From assembly GCA_963799245.1 (NCBI GenBank), contig CAWCWN010000003.1, positions 682,001 to 746,000 on the forward strand: DNA of 64,000 bases, given 5' to 3'. Below, in pieces: positions 1-8,779 of this stretch (positions within the stretch are counted from its first letter, which is position 1; every line of letters begins with the position of its first letter). Position numbers and translations under genes: made by a program. The notes below the pieces were generated by a model. That model worked only from the letters and a program-made list of their open reading frames with translations. It did no database searches and was not told the DNA's origin. The stretch comes from CAWCWN01 sp963799245. Its GTDB lineage: Bacteria > Chloroflexota > Ktedonobacteria > Ktedonobacterales > Ktedonobacteraceae.

Positions 1-101
1 GGTCTTCTCCTAGAAGAGTAAGGGACAGTAACTCACCATTCCAATCCTTTTCAAGGCCCGGTGTACCGGGATAATACAATTGGCAAGGAGAACAAAATAC
101 T

Positions 102-1022
102 ATGCAACTGCACACCATGTACCTGCGTAAACTTGCTGTGGTCATCCTATTTGCACTTATCCTGGCGACTAGCGCCTGTGATATTAACCCAGCAACATCG
201 AATGGCAGTAACACTTCAAGTTCTAATAGCCCTAACACGACAAACTTGGCATCCATCATCCAACGTCATGGAGCAGAGGTGTCTGTTGCTCCAGGGAGCA
301 CTGGTACATCGAATAGCTCATGTCGGGGGAAGGAGCAGATGGTTGGAGGTGGTTATTATATTGCCGGAAATAAGGTGAGTGCGGATGATAGCGGTCCTAG
401 CGGCCAGCATTCGTGGGTTGCCACCCTCAGCAATACGACGCAGAAAACGCAGCACATCACCGCCGTTGTAAATTGTGTGGTAGCTGACTTCACCATCAAC
501 ACTAAGATTATCGCAGGTGAAACCACAGCTGTCAATTCCAAAGATGGTAGCAAAATGTTGATTGTGCGAGCACGATGCCCGGACGGATCCGTACTTACCG
601 GCGGGGGCTATCTCACTAACTTGAATGGGATGGTTGAGGTTTCAGCACCAGATAAAGACCAAAACCAATGGCTTATCATCTTCCATTCTCTGGGTAAGAA
701 GCCCACGGCAGTCCAATCGTTTGCCATTTGTGCTACCGCGCACCTGAGCGCTTTGCTCCCTCGTCCACATAGTGAGTTCACCATTGCTGGTGGCGGTGAT
801 GCACATTCTACCAAGTCCTGCCCGAAGGATACCTTGCTTACAAGTGGTGGCTATGCTACCAGTGATGTCTCAGTCCCAGGCGCATCTTATGCTATCAACA
901 GCCCTGACTCTGTGACGGCATCCTCTCCTAGACCAGTAACGCAGTGGCTCATTGGAGGGAGTAACTTAGATGTTAAACCTCATCAAGTGTCTATCTGGCT
1001 TGTGTGTGTAAAGCTCAATTAA
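102..1022 (+). CDS. Predicted lipoprotein of unknown function
   Basis: A 306-residue protein that begins with a positively charged, hydrophobic signal (about residues 6-24) ending in the lipobox-like ATSAC, so it is probably cut before Cys and lipid-anchored outside the membrane. The T at -3 of the lipobox is less typical than L. The mature part is Ser/Asn/Thr-rich at first and then has repeated Gly-rich stretches of the form xGGGY near residues 78, 167, 226 and 246, each near a Cys. This suggests an internally repeated beta fold. The start is supported by AAGGAG about 9 bases upstream. I do not recognise a family and assign no function. Confidence 0.7.
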   Translation: MQLHTMYLRKLAVVILFALILATSACDINPATSNGSNTSSSNSPNTTNLASIIQRHGAEVSVAPGSTGTSNSSCRGKEQMVGGGYYIAGNKVSADDSGPSGQHSWVATLSNTTQKTQHITAVVNCVVADFTINTKIIAGETTAVNSKDGSKMLIVRARCPDGSVLTGGGYLTNLNGMVEVSAPDKDQNQWLIIFHSLGKKPTAVQSFAICATAHLSALLPRPHSEFTIAGGGDAHSTKSCPKDTLLTSGGYATSDVSVPGASYAINSPDSVTASSPRPVTQWLIGGSNLDVKPHQVSIWLVCVKLN

Positions 1023-1498
1023 TAAACAAGCAAGTCACCAGCCAAGTTCAGTAGCATTGCAGTACGTCTTGGGAAATGAGTGGGCCGGCCTTAGCCGGTC
1101 TGGCCGTCACCTCGCATAACGGAGGCGCTTTGAGCGCGGCCACCTTTGACACGCTCAGCGTTAGCACGACTGCTAAATGCTTCCACACCGAATTTGCGGA
1201 ATCACCCTTGCAAGACATCTCTGAAGCCTGATGCTAGGCGGCCGGATGCCGAGGCTCACTCTGCAATTTCTCGCTGGAAGCATTTAGTGAGAACCTGGTG
1301 CAATTCCAAGCTCCTGCCTTGCCCCCATGTCAGCCCTGAGCTCTGGCGGGTGTGTAGGCAGGCGCTGCGCAGCGCCTGCCTACACACCCGCCAGAGCCTA
1401 TTTACAACAGATGTCCCTTCAAGGGATACAGGACCTTTTAGAGCGCTTTCATCAATGATCATCTGTGACTGGTACTAACCTATTCTACCGCCTAGTAT
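1023..1498. other. Gene-poor region with inverted repeats
   Basis: No credible gene is seen between two converging genes. The stretch holds a 13-bp inverted repeat (CTAAATGCTTCCA at 1173-1185 and its complement at 1275-1287) and a long perfect palindrome at 1340-1397 that is listed separately. The layout resembles the non-coding end of a lost mobile element, but no transposase is recognisable. Confidence 0.4.
1340..1397. repeat. 58-bp perfect palindrome
   Basis: Each arm is 29 bases and the two arms are exact reverse complements, centred between 1368 and 1369 on TGCGCA. As RNA or extruded DNA it would form a hairpin with almost no loop. It lies between two converging genes, so it could act as a bidirectional transcription stop, but no T-run follows on either side. 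Confidence 0.85.
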
Positions 1499-2761
1499 TC
1501 ATATCCGATCCTCGTAAACGAGGCTCATACGCTTATACAAAGATTGCTGTTCCTCCCGTCGCCACTTCTCAGCAAAGAGAACCATTTCGCGTAAGGCGCG
1601 TAGGATGACGGTGAGTTTGGCCCCAGTCGCTTTTCCTGCCCGCCGGGGTAAATGTTGCACACCTACCTCGGTGTAGGTATAGCCAGCACGAGATAGTTTA
1701 TACAGAATTTCTGCGTTAATCATCGCTCCCCGTGTCTCTAAGCGGTGGGTGCGAAAGAACTCAGCGCGGAAGAGCTTAAAAGCGCAATCAATGTCCCGCG
1801 CGTGGACGCCAAAGATGAATCTCACCAACTGCTTCCAACCTAAGGCGTTGAGTTTGCGCATCCAGGTATCCTGCCGATCGATACGATATCCTAACACGGC
1901 GCCATACTCTTCAATGAGGGGGAAAAAGCGGGCCAGGTCGCTGATATCAAACTGCCCATCTGAGTCCATGAAGAAGGCAAGCTCTTTGGTCACAGCTTCA
2001 AAGCCAGTTACCAGGGCCGCGCCATAACCCCTGTTGACAGGATGATCGATGAGGCGGATACGTCGATCATAGGCTGACAGGCCTGCCACAATTTCTCCTG
2101 TGCGATCCTTACTCCCATCGTTGACCACAATCACTTCAAAATCCTGCATCCATGTGGTAAGCACCGACATAACGGTTGATATTGTATTGGCGATAAGCGC
2201 TTCTTCGTTGTAGGCCGGCAATATCACTGATAAGCTGCGTGGTGTAACAAAAAGCCGCGGATTTGGAGGTGGGAGAGACGTTATGACCTCTTCATTTTTA
2301 GTAAAGACACCGAAGCGCATCCCAACATACGAGACTGCTACTGAGCCGGCAATCGCGCTGACCTTGGCGACATTGACCCATAGGAAACCATTGAGCGAGA
2401 GCGAAGTAAGTATGGTTGTTGCCAGCCAGAGAAAGACATCGTTGCAGATAATGCCCAGGCTGGTGACGAGTGCGAAGCGGACCAGTTGATCGTTGGTAGC
2501 GCTTGAACGCTGCTTAAACGTCCAGAGCTTGTTCCAGCAGAAACTATTCACCGCTCCAACAAAATATGCCAGGGAATTATAAGCAACGAGGAGACCACTA
2601 TTCTGAGTTGGTAATCCCCACACGAGCAGGTTAAAGACCAGCACATCTACAAAGGTGTTGAGTCCTCCTACGATACAAAAGCGGAGCAGTTGTAAAAATA
2701 CACTCGCCAGACCTCGTTTTGCCGAGACGCTTCGCATTTTGATACTCGATGAAATTGACAT
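1499..2761 (-). CDS. GtrA-like membrane domain fused to family 2 glycosyltransferase
   Basis: A 420-residue two-domain protein. Residues about 20-155 form a GtrA-like unit with four membrane segments (RFCIVGGLNTFVDV and a WTF motif after the second helix). Residues about 175-400 are a GT2 domain of the dolichol/undecaprenyl-phosphate sugar transferase kind, with LPAYNEE, VVNDGSKD, the metal-binding MDSDGQ and a late RRAGKATGAK segment. GT2 enzymes of this kind move a sugar from a nucleotide donor to a polyprenyl phosphate, and GtrA proteins are thought to help flip the product. Here the GtrA part comes first, whereas the opposite order is more familiar to me. The start has GGGAGG about 12 bases upstream. 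Probable role: cell-surface glycan modification. Confidence 0.85.
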   Translation of the reverse strand: MSISSSIKMRSVSAKRGLASVFLQLLRFCIVGGLNTFVDVLVFNLLVWGLPTQNSGLLVAYNSLAYFVGAVNSFCWNKLWTFKQRSSATNDQLVRFALVTSLGIICNDVFLWLATTILTSLSLNGFLWVNVAKVSAIAGSVAVSYVGMRFGVFTKNEEVITSLPPPNPRLFVTPRSLSVILPAYNEEALIANTISTVMSVLTTWMQDFEVIVVNDGSKDRTGEIVAGLSAYDRRIRLIDHPVNRGYGAALVTGFEAVTKELAFFMDSDGQFDISDLARFFPLIEEYGAVLGYRIDRQDTWMRKLNALGWKQLVRFIFGVHARDIDCAFKLFRAEFFRTHRLETRGAMINAEILYKLSRAGYTYTEVGVQHLPRRAGKATGAKLTVILRALREMVLFAEKWRREEQQSLYKRMSLVYEDRI

Positions 2762-3199
2762 GATACAACTATTCCTCCCATTACATGAACTTCAAGCAAT
2801 CTACAGCTTTTCCCAGGTTTGCTTGTTACCGAGACAAAGCTTCCATAATAAAATCAAGCAAGGATAATGCTCAAACATTTAGGAACAGGGAGGATGTTCA
2901 CCTTTCCAAACAGGCGGAGCCGGTCGTGTCGGCAAAGGTAGACCCCCCAGGCGATAATAGAGAAGAATGCCATTGGTTTGTCGTACGACAAGAGTAAATT
3001 GGGACAGGAAGAGCGAACTATTCACCTCTCACCGGAAATACCATTTTTCATGGGATTCATAGCAGGTGTTGCTCTTTTCCATGCTGCACCAAATAATCTA
3101 TAACTAGTATAGCAACGCTTAAAATAGACAAAGTTCCTTTTATGTACTAAATATAACTAATACGTCTTTGTTCGTTTCGTCTTTCTCGGCGCGTCGCTG
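2762..3199. other. Intergenic, no gene seen
   Basis: About 440 bases between divergent genes, with an AT-rich stretch near 3095-3165. I see no open frame with a plausible start site, no RNA gene and no strong repeat. Promoters for the leftward GtrA fusion should lie here, but none stands out. Confidence 0.5.
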
Positions 3200-3306
3200 C
3201 CTCCGGCAGCTCAAAAGGATGGATGTACACCACCTACACCTCCAGCGATGGGAAGACCTGGACAGCAGTGGTCGGCTCGAGCGTCACGCTAAATCGGTGG
3301 GCTTGT
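3200..3306 (+). pseudogene. Remnant of a secreted beta-domain protein
   Basis: One frame, ending in TAA at about 3307-3309, reads SGSSKGWMYTTYTSSDG followed by KTWTAVVGSSVTL. The pattern Y-x-SSDG-x-TWT-x-V-x-G-SS-V is typical of carbohydrate-binding or concanavalin-like modules of extracellular enzymes. There is no start codon or ribosome site in front and the frame is soon closed, so this is read as the decayed tail of a lost gene. The family is inferred from a short stretch only. Confidence 0.35.
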
Positions 3307-3424
3307 TAAGGCTTCTCAACTATTTCTTAACCATAATACCACCGCAAAGGTGTACAACAATGATACATGTGTACATGGCAGAAGGAAAAGATTGATACGA
3401 GCCTTGATTAATGCAGGAGGTAGC

Positions 3425-3580
3425 ATGCAAGAAGAAGAGCAAGAGAAGCAGGAAGCACAAGCAGACGTGACCATTCCTCAGATGGTCAAGGATGCACGCC
3501 TTGCAGCGCCAGATTGGTCCGGGTGCCAGGTAGTGATGGCTGTCCGCTCGCGCATGTTGCTACGCAGTTTATTCAGTTGA
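3425..3580 (+). CDS. Small acidic-headed protein, unknown
   Basis: A 51-codon frame starting at ATG 3425 right behind a strong AGGAGG site (spacing about 5). It ends 12 bases before the GTG start of the beta-propeller gene, which has its own AAGGAG. The N-terminus is very Glu/Gln-rich (MQEEEQEKQEAQ). The rest contains a short helix-like stretch (IPQMVKDARLAAPDW). No family is recognised. The good ribosome site and the tight spacing suggest it is translated, perhaps as the first member of a two-gene unit. Confidence 0.45.
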   Translation: MQEEEQEKQEAQADVTIPQMVKDARLAAPDWSGCQVVMAVRSRMLLRSLFS

Positions 3581-3592
3581 TAAGGAGAAGCC

Positions 3593-4888
3593 GTGAATTC
3601 TGAAGCAATAAATACACATCTCGAACTGGTAGCAGAGGGTTTTTCGTTTCCGACAAGCCTGACCTTCGATGATGCGGGTATGCCGTATATCGCTGAGGCG
3701 GGTTTGCCTTTTGGTGGAGCGCAGCCAGGCGGTCGTGTCTGGAAAATTGAGCAAGATGGCCAACATACCTTGTTAGCACACAGTCTGCGCCAGCCGGTCA
3801 ATGGTCTGACCTTTTATCAGGGGAGCCTCTATCTCTCGGAAGGCGGCCATCCTGCAGGTGCGGGGCGTATCAGCCGCCTCGACCTGGATGGGCAACAAAG
3901 CGTTATCCTTGACAATCTGCCCGGGCCAGGCAATTACCATACCAATATGGTGGCTGTCGGGCCGGAGGGCAAACTCTATTTTAGCCAGGGCGCCATGACC
4001 AATACGGGCTATGTAGGTTTGGATGCCTACGAACTGGGCTGGTTACGTCTCCTGCCCCATGCACACGACCTGTCAGGCTATGAAATCGAACTGGCAGGCG
4101 TCAACCTCGAAACCGCCAATCCACTCAGTAAAGAGGCCGGCGCCCGCGCACGCACAGGCGCATTTGTGCCATTTGGCACAAGCACCGAGCCACGGCAGCG
4201 CATTCCCGCCCAACTGCCCTGCACAGCTGCCGTCATGCGCTGCAATACCGATGGGAGCGATCTGGAGCTGGTGGCCTGGGGACTACGCAATGCCTATGGA
4301 CTGGGCTTCTTGCCCGATGGGCGGCTCCTGGCAGTTGACCAGGGCGCAGATGACCGTGGCAGCCGTCCGGTGGGGAATGTGCCGGATCTGCTCTTTGAGG
4401 TGCGCCAGGGTGCCTGGTATGGGTGGCCCGATTTTATCGGCGGCGATCCCATCACCGCTGCGCAATATCGCCCCGAGAGAGGGCCAATGCCGGTCTTCGC
4501 GCTGGCCAATCATCATGAGTTTCCGCCCCCTGAAAAAGCGCTGCTGCGCTTTCCACCCCATGCAGCAGCGGTCAAATTCGCTGTGGCGCCTCCCTCTCTA
4601 GCGAGGTGGAGAGGGCACATTTTTGTGGCACTTTTCGGTGACGAGGCTCCCATGACGGCACCTGCCGGCCCACATGTCGGACGCTCGGTGGCGCGCATCG
4701 ATCCGGCAGACTGGAGCCTGCAGACTGTCATCGAGAGTCCACTGGTACGGCCAATAGATGTATGCTTCCATGCTCTCAGCAACGCGCTCTATATCCTGGA
4801 TTTTGGGAATTTTGAGATGCACGCCGAGCGCGGCGTCGTTGCTGAAGCTGGTACAGGGAAACTCTGGCGTTGGCAAATGGATGAGTAA
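3593..4888 (+). CDS. Glucose/sorbosone dehydrogenase-like beta-propeller protein
   Basis: A 431-residue protein of the PQQ-dependent sugar dehydrogenase-like six-bladed propeller family. Supporting stretches are FPTSLTFDDAGMPYIAEAG, GGRVWKI, NGLTFYQGSLYLSEGG, the WGLRNAYGLGFLPDG blade, the region around AVDQGADDRG with NVPDLLFEV, and the end stretch NALYILDFGNFE. Family members oxidise sugars or aldoses. I see no signal peptide, so an exported location is not supported. GTG is chosen as start because AAGGAG lies 7 bases before it and the next in-frame start falls inside the fold. Substrate and cofactor cannot be told from sequence. Confidence 0.75.
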   Translation: MNSEAINTHLELVAEGFSFPTSLTFDDAGMPYIAEAGLPFGGAQPGGRVWKIEQDGQHTLLAHSLRQPVNGLTFYQGSLYLSEGGHPAGAGRISRLDLDGQQSVILDNLPGPGNYHTNMVAVGPEGKLYFSQGAMTNTGYVGLDAYELGWLRLLPHAHDLSGYEIELAGVNLETANPLSKEAGARARTGAFVPFGTSTEPRQRIPAQLPCTAAVMRCNTDGSDLELVAWGLRNAYGLGFLPDGRLLAVDQGADDRGSRPVGNVPDLLFEVRQGAWYGWPDFIGGDPITAAQYRPERGPMPVFALANHHEFPPPEKALLRFPPHAAAVKFAVAPPSLARWRGHIFVALFGDEAPMTAPAGPHVGRSVARIDPADWSLQTVIESPLVRPIDVCFHALSNALYILDFGNFEMHAERGVVAEAGTGKLWRWQMDE

Positions 4889-5037
4889 CTTGCATAGAAA
4901 CAACAAGATAGATGGGCTAGCGAATCCGCAGGGTGACACAGCTAGCTATTGATTTTCTACGCGAAAGTGTGCTAATAGGGAACATAGTTCCCTATTTCGC
5001 TTCTATATGGAAGGAAGGATTATTCCCTGATGACTCC

Positions 5038-6438
5038 TTAGCCCACGCTGCCGGACATCTCAAGCTGGATGAGACGGTTGAGTTCGACCGCGTACTCCAT
5101 GGGAAGCTCCTTGGTGATCGGCTCAATGAAACCATTGACGATCAGGGAGTAGGCTTCGGACTCGTCGAGGCCGCGGCTCATCAGGTAGAAGAGCTGATCC
5201 TCACCGACCTTGGAGACGGTCGCCTCGTGACCGATCTCGGTCTGGTTCTCCTCGACGCGAATGGTCGGATAGGTATCCGTGCGAGCGTTCTCATCAAGCA
5301 GCAGGGCGTCGCAGCGGACGTTAGACCTGGTGTGATGGGCGCCTGGATTCACTCGTACCAGGCCGCGATAGGAGGCGCGACCGCTGCCCTTGGAGACCGA
5401 CTTCGACAGGATCTGGGAGGTGGTGTGCGGGGCCAGGTGCGTTACCTTCGCGCCCGCGTCCTGATGCATGCCATCGCTGGCGAAGGCCACCGAGAGAATA
5501 TCGCCGCGGGCCCCCTCCTCCATCAGGAGGACGGCCGGGTACTTCATCGTGACCTTGGAACCGAGGTTGCCATCGACCCATTCCATCGTCGCGTTGCGGT
5601 AGGCGGCAGCACGCTTGGTCACAAGGTTGTAGACGTTCTTCGACCAGTTCTGGATGGTCGTGTAGCGTACGCGGGCACCCTCCAGCGCCTTGATCTCCAC
5701 CACGGCGCTGTGCAGGCTATCGCTGGTGTATGTTGGAGCGGTACAACCCTCGACATAGTGGACGTAGGAGCCAGGAGCGGCGATAATCAACGTGCGCTCG
5801 AACTGACCCATATTCTGGGCATTGATACGGAAGTAGGCCTGTAAAGGGATCTCAACACGCACACCCTCCGGCACGTAAACAAAGCTGCCACCACTCCAGA
5901 CGGCGCTGTTCAGGGCGGCGAACTTGTTGTCGGTATAAGGAATGATCGAGCCAAAGTGCTCCTTCACCAGGTCCGGGTACAGACGCAGGGCCGTATCCAT
6001 GTCGGTGAAGATCACGCCCAGCTTCTCCAGGTCCTCACGCACCTTATGGTAGACCGCTTCACTCTCGTACTGCGCGGTTACGCCGGCCAGGAACTTGCGC
6101 TCGGCCTCCGGAATACCCAGGCGATCAAAGGTGTCTTTGATCTCGGAGGGGACCTCTTCCCAGGTCTTTCCCTGCTGCTGCACGGGTTTGATATAGTAGT
6201 AGATATTTTCGAAGTCGATGCCTGAAAGATCAGCCCCCCAGGTCGGCATTGGGCGTTTCCAGAAATGCTCCAGGCTCTTGAGGCGGAACTCTCGCATCCA
6301 ACCTGGTTCGCCCTTCATTTCGGAGATCTGCTCAACCGTCCCGCGAGTAAGTCCTCTCTCGGACTTGAATGCGTAGTTTTCGACCATATGGAAACCGGCG
6401 CTATATCCGCCCTGTTCCACTTCATATACCTGACTCAT
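5038..6438 (-). CDS. sufB: Fe-S cluster assembly protein SufB
   Basis: About 466 residues, the normal SufB length. SufB is the scaffold of the cytoplasmic SufBCD complex on which Fe-S clusters are built. Clear family stretches are YYIKPVQQQGKTWEEVP, SGGSFVYVPEGVRVEIPLQ, YVHYVEGCTAP, RSNVRCDALLLDE, EIGHEATVSKVGEDQLFYL and SRGLDESEA. These include the conserved Cys, Glu and His residues used in cluster handling. I place the start at ATG 6438, which has GGAG about 9 bases upstream; an upstream TTG at 6471 is weaker. No sufC, sufD or sufS is adjacent, so it stands apart from the usual operon. Confidence 0.95.
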   Translation of the reverse strand: MSQVYEVEQGGYSAGFHMVENYAFKSERGLTRGTVEQISEMKGEPGWMREFRLKSLEHFWKRPMPTWGADLSGIDFENIYYYIKPVQQQGKTWEEVPSEIKDTFDRLGIPEAERKFLAGVTAQYESEAVYHKVREDLEKLGVIFTDMDTALRLYPDLVKEHFGSIIPYTDNKFAALNSAVWSGGSFVYVPEGVRVEIPLQAYFRINAQNMGQFERTLIIAAPGSYVHYVEGCTAPTYTSDSLHSAVVEIKALEGARVRYTTIQNWSKNVYNLVTKRAAAYRNATMEWVDGNLGSKVTMKYPAVLLMEEGARGDILSVAFASDGMHQDAGAKVTHLAPHTTSQILSKSVSKGSGRASYRGLVRVNPGAHHTRSNVRCDALLLDENARTDTYPTIRVEENQTEIGHEATVSKVGEDQLFYLMSRGLDESEAYSLIVNGFIEPITKELPMEYAVELNRLIQLEMSGSVG

Positions 6439-6738
6439 AGAATTCAACTCCATCTGCTGATTGTTAGCCAAGCGTACACGTCACACAGAAAGCCGCGGCC
6501 CTCTGCTAATCCTTAGTTAGTTAGTCGGATTTAATCGTATTATATGTTTTTTGACCGCCCTTGTCAAGGCGTTAAGGACCTGGCGCGCGCAGCGCCTCTT
6601 CCATAATCCAAGCAATACTGTAGCTCCCTGCGGGGCTCGCGACGTAATAACGTCGCTTTGTGGCCCTCCATGCTTGACATTGCACACTTCGTCTTTTATC
6701 ATAAACAGGTAAAAAGTGAGGGCAACCCTCCCCAGCGC

Positions 6739-6811
6739 GCGCCCATAGCTCAGTGGATAGAGCAACCGTCTTCTAAATGGTAGGCCGCAGGTTCGAATCC
6801 TGCTGGGCGCG
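6739..6811 (+). tRNA. tRNA-Arg (anticodon UCU)
   Basis: A complete cloverleaf of 73 nt. Acceptor arm GCGCCCA pairs with TGGGCGC, the D arm is AGCTC...GAGC, the anticodon arm ACCGT/ATGGT encloses the loop CTTCTAA with anticodon TCT, and the T arm GCAGG-TTCGAAT-CCTGC is standard. The discriminator base is G and CCA is not encoded. It would read AGA and AGG arginine codons. Confidence 0.95.
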
Positions 6812-6936
6812 CCTTATATCTCATAGTCCTTCGCCCGGCGTACTTTTAAGCATGGTTTAAGGTATTGGAAGGAATCCTCTCTCGTCTCAGCAACAAATTT
6901 CGCGCATCCGTGAATGGAACGGGTAAAATCACCCTT

Positions 6937-8061
6937 CTAGCAGGTAAACCTCTGCGCGCCAAACGGCCTGATGAGTGCGGGCACCTTTCCCGTTACAAGC
7001 AGTTCGGCGATGCTTTTGCCCGTGATCGGGCTGAGCATAATACCCACGCTGCCATGGCCAACGGCGAGGGCCACATTCTCCCAGCCGGGCGCCGGGCCAA
7101 GCAGCGGCTGATTATCAGGCGTTTTAGGGCGAATGCCCGCCCAGATACGCTCGACGACGCAGCCGTCGAGGGCGGGAACCAGGCGAATGGCCGTGGCGAG
7201 CAGCCAGGCGATGGCGCCGGCTGTGACGTGCTTATCGAAGCCGACCTCCTCTTTGGTCGCGCCCACGACGATGGTGCCATCTTTTTTGGGGGCCAGGTAG
7301 ACAGCCTCACCAAAGATCACGTGGCGTAGAGGGGTTGGCGGCTGGCGCAGGGCGAGAATTTGGCCGCGCTGCGGATTGACAGGCAGCGGCAGGTCCAACC
7401 AGATACCGCAGTCGGCCGCCCACGCACCCGAGGCGATAACAAGGTGCTTACAGGACAGCGTCTCACCCTGCGCGGTATAGACCCCGGTCACCTTCGTGCC
7501 CTCCCGGCGCAGGCCAAGGATCTCACTGTGGCCGCAGAGGACAGCCCCGAGTCGCGCGGCCGCGCGGGCAAAGGCCTGGACCACACGCGCCGCGCGCAGC
7601 TGGGCCTCTTGCGGCGCGTAGATGGCGGCGCACACATCGGCGGCCAGCAGTGGCTCGTGCTGCCGAGAGGCCGCGCCGTCCAACCAGTGCATCTCGAGCC
7701 CCAGCTGCCGCCAGGCCTGCAGGCGCTTGCTGAGATTGCTGGTATTCCTGGTGCTGCGTACGACGCGCAGGGCCCCCGTCTGCTCATACTCAAGGCTGAA
7801 ATCGCTGGCCGCCTCGAGTTCTGGCACGAGCGCGGGAAACATCTTCCAGCCCGCCAGTACCAGGTCCGCGAAAGCCCCAGGCCCCGAGAGCGATCCAAGC
7901 GGCGCGAGCAGGCCCGCCGCGGCGCTCGAGGCCTGTGCGCCTATCTCGCCGCTATCGAGAACGGTGACAGCTATACCTGCCCGGCGCAGGTAGTAGGCGA
8001 TAGAGCAACCAATGACACCACCACCGATAACAACAACATCTGTCGTGTCTGTACCTTTCAT
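6937..8061 (-). CDS. thiO: Glycine oxidase ThiO-like FAD enzyme
   Basis: A 374-residue DAO-family flavoprotein. The N-terminal Rossmann motif is VVVIGGGVIGCSIAYYL, followed by SSAAAGLLAPL, typical of ThiO. The C-terminal part has IWAGIRPKTPDNQPLLG and VALAVGHGSVGIMLSPITG, which bind FAD and substrate in this family. ThiO oxidises glycine to iminoglycine for the thiazole ring of thiamine. No other thi gene is next to it, so a related amino-acid oxidase is possible. I looked upstream for a thiamine riboswitch and did not find a convincing one. Confidence 0.85.
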   Translation of the reverse strand: MKGTDTTDVVVIGGGVIGCSIAYYLRRAGIAVTVLDSGEIGAQASSAAAGLLAPLGSLSGPGAFADLVLAGWKMFPALVPELEAASDFSLEYEQTGALRVVRSTRNTSNLSKRLQAWRQLGLEMHWLDGAASRQHEPLLAADVCAAIYAPQEAQLRAARVVQAFARAAARLGAVLCGHSEILGLRREGTKVTGVYTAQGETLSCKHLVIASGAWAADCGIWLDLPLPVNPQRGQILALRQPPTPLRHVIFGEAVYLAPKKDGTIVVGATKEEVGFDKHVTAGAIAWLLATAIRLVPALDGCVVERIWAGIRPKTPDNQPLLGPAPGWENVALAVGHGSVGIMLSPITGKSIAELLVTGKVPALIRPFGAQRFTC

Positions 8062-8320
8062 GGCGTGCTCCTCAAGCGCTTGTTTGATCTTCTGCAGATA
8101 GTCTACGCCACAGATGACTTACGTGGCAAATGCTCCATGGCGCGTATCCTTTCATCCGTCCCGTACGTATGGTGAACAGGGCGCTCGTTGAAACTTCCCT
8201 ATAGAGCCTCATCCTTCTCGGCCGCGCAGGAGGGCGCCCGCTCAGTGCTCGGCGGCAGACCATCTTTTGCAGCATGTTCCAGTAAAATTTACCAATGACT
8301 TGAAGTTAATCGCCAAACTA
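8062..8320. other. Divergent intergenic region
   Basis: No gene is seen here. The region must carry the promoter of the leftward thiO gene. The promoter for the rightward operon starts at 8321 and is listed separately. Confidence 0.4.
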
Positions 8321-8350
8321 TTGACAATTTTTACATAGATATGCTATTAT
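8321..8350 (+). promoter_or_regulatory. Sigma-70-type promoter of the DUF2089 operon
   Basis: A perfect -35 TTGACA (8321-8326) and a -10 TATTAT (8345-8350) are separated by 18 bp. The perfect 10-bp palindrome TCGTTAACGA at 8358-8367 sits at or just after the expected transcription start, where a bound repressor would block transcription. It is therefore a candidate operator. Confidence 0.75.
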
Positions 8351-8415
8351 TACCATGTCGTTAACGATAAATATCAATTTTAAGCATAATATTATCCTGC
8401 ATGAGGAGTGCATGC

Positions 8416-8775
8416 ATGTATCCATTGATCACACGAGACCCCGTCAGCGGGGGTGAACTGATTGTTACGCGCCTGGAGTGTCCCGAAAGTGGCATTGTGA
8501 TTGAGGGTCAATTCGGCCTGGGCTGGATTGGTCGCCTGACGCGCGAACAGCTGGACTTTGTCGAGATGCTGGTGAAGTATCGCGGCAACATCCAGAAGCT
8601 GGCTGCAGAGATGGATGTAGCTTACAACACCGCTCGCAGCCGCCTGGATGAGATTGTAACGGCTCTGGGCGGCACTCCGGAGAGCGATGGACGCGCAGAT
8701 CGTCGCACCATCCTGGACCGCCTCGCCTCAAAGGAGATCAGCGTCGAGGAAGCGATGCGCCTGATGAAGGGATAG
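8416..8775 (+). CDS. DUF2089-family protein
   Basis: A 119-residue protein. The N-terminal part resembles the zinc ribbon of DUF2089 (GGELIVTRLECPESGIVIEG), but only one of the usual Cys residues remains, so zinc binding is probably lost. Residues about 40-78 form a helix-turn-helix-like segment (VEMLVKYRGNIQKLAAEMD then VAYNTARSRLDEIV), and the last 25 residues resemble a short SHOCT-like helical module. This suggests a small DNA-binding regulator of its own operon. Start at 8416 is chosen because GAGGAG lies 7 bases upstream; an in-frame ATG at 8401 has no ribosome site. First gene of three, with the next start 4 bases after its stop. Confidence 0.8.
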   Translation: MYPLITRDPVSGGELIVTRLECPESGIVIEGQFGLGWIGRLTREQLDFVEMLVKYRGNIQKLAAEMDVAYNTARSRLDEIVTALGGTPESDGRADRRTILDRLASKEISVEEAMRLMKG

Positions 8776-8779
8776 TCTG

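Noticed and set aside
4933..5844. 303-codon open frame opposite sufB
   Set aside because: It is the antisense image of a clearly conserved gene in GC-rich coding sequence and matches no family.
7360..8175. 271-codon open frame opposite thiO
   Set aside because: It is antisense to a well-supported flavoprotein and rich in Arg/Gln/Gly as expected for a shadow frame.
8062..8290. Thiamine riboswitch before thiO
   Set aside because: I could not find the conserved CUGAGA and ACCUGA-type segments in order on the minus strand.
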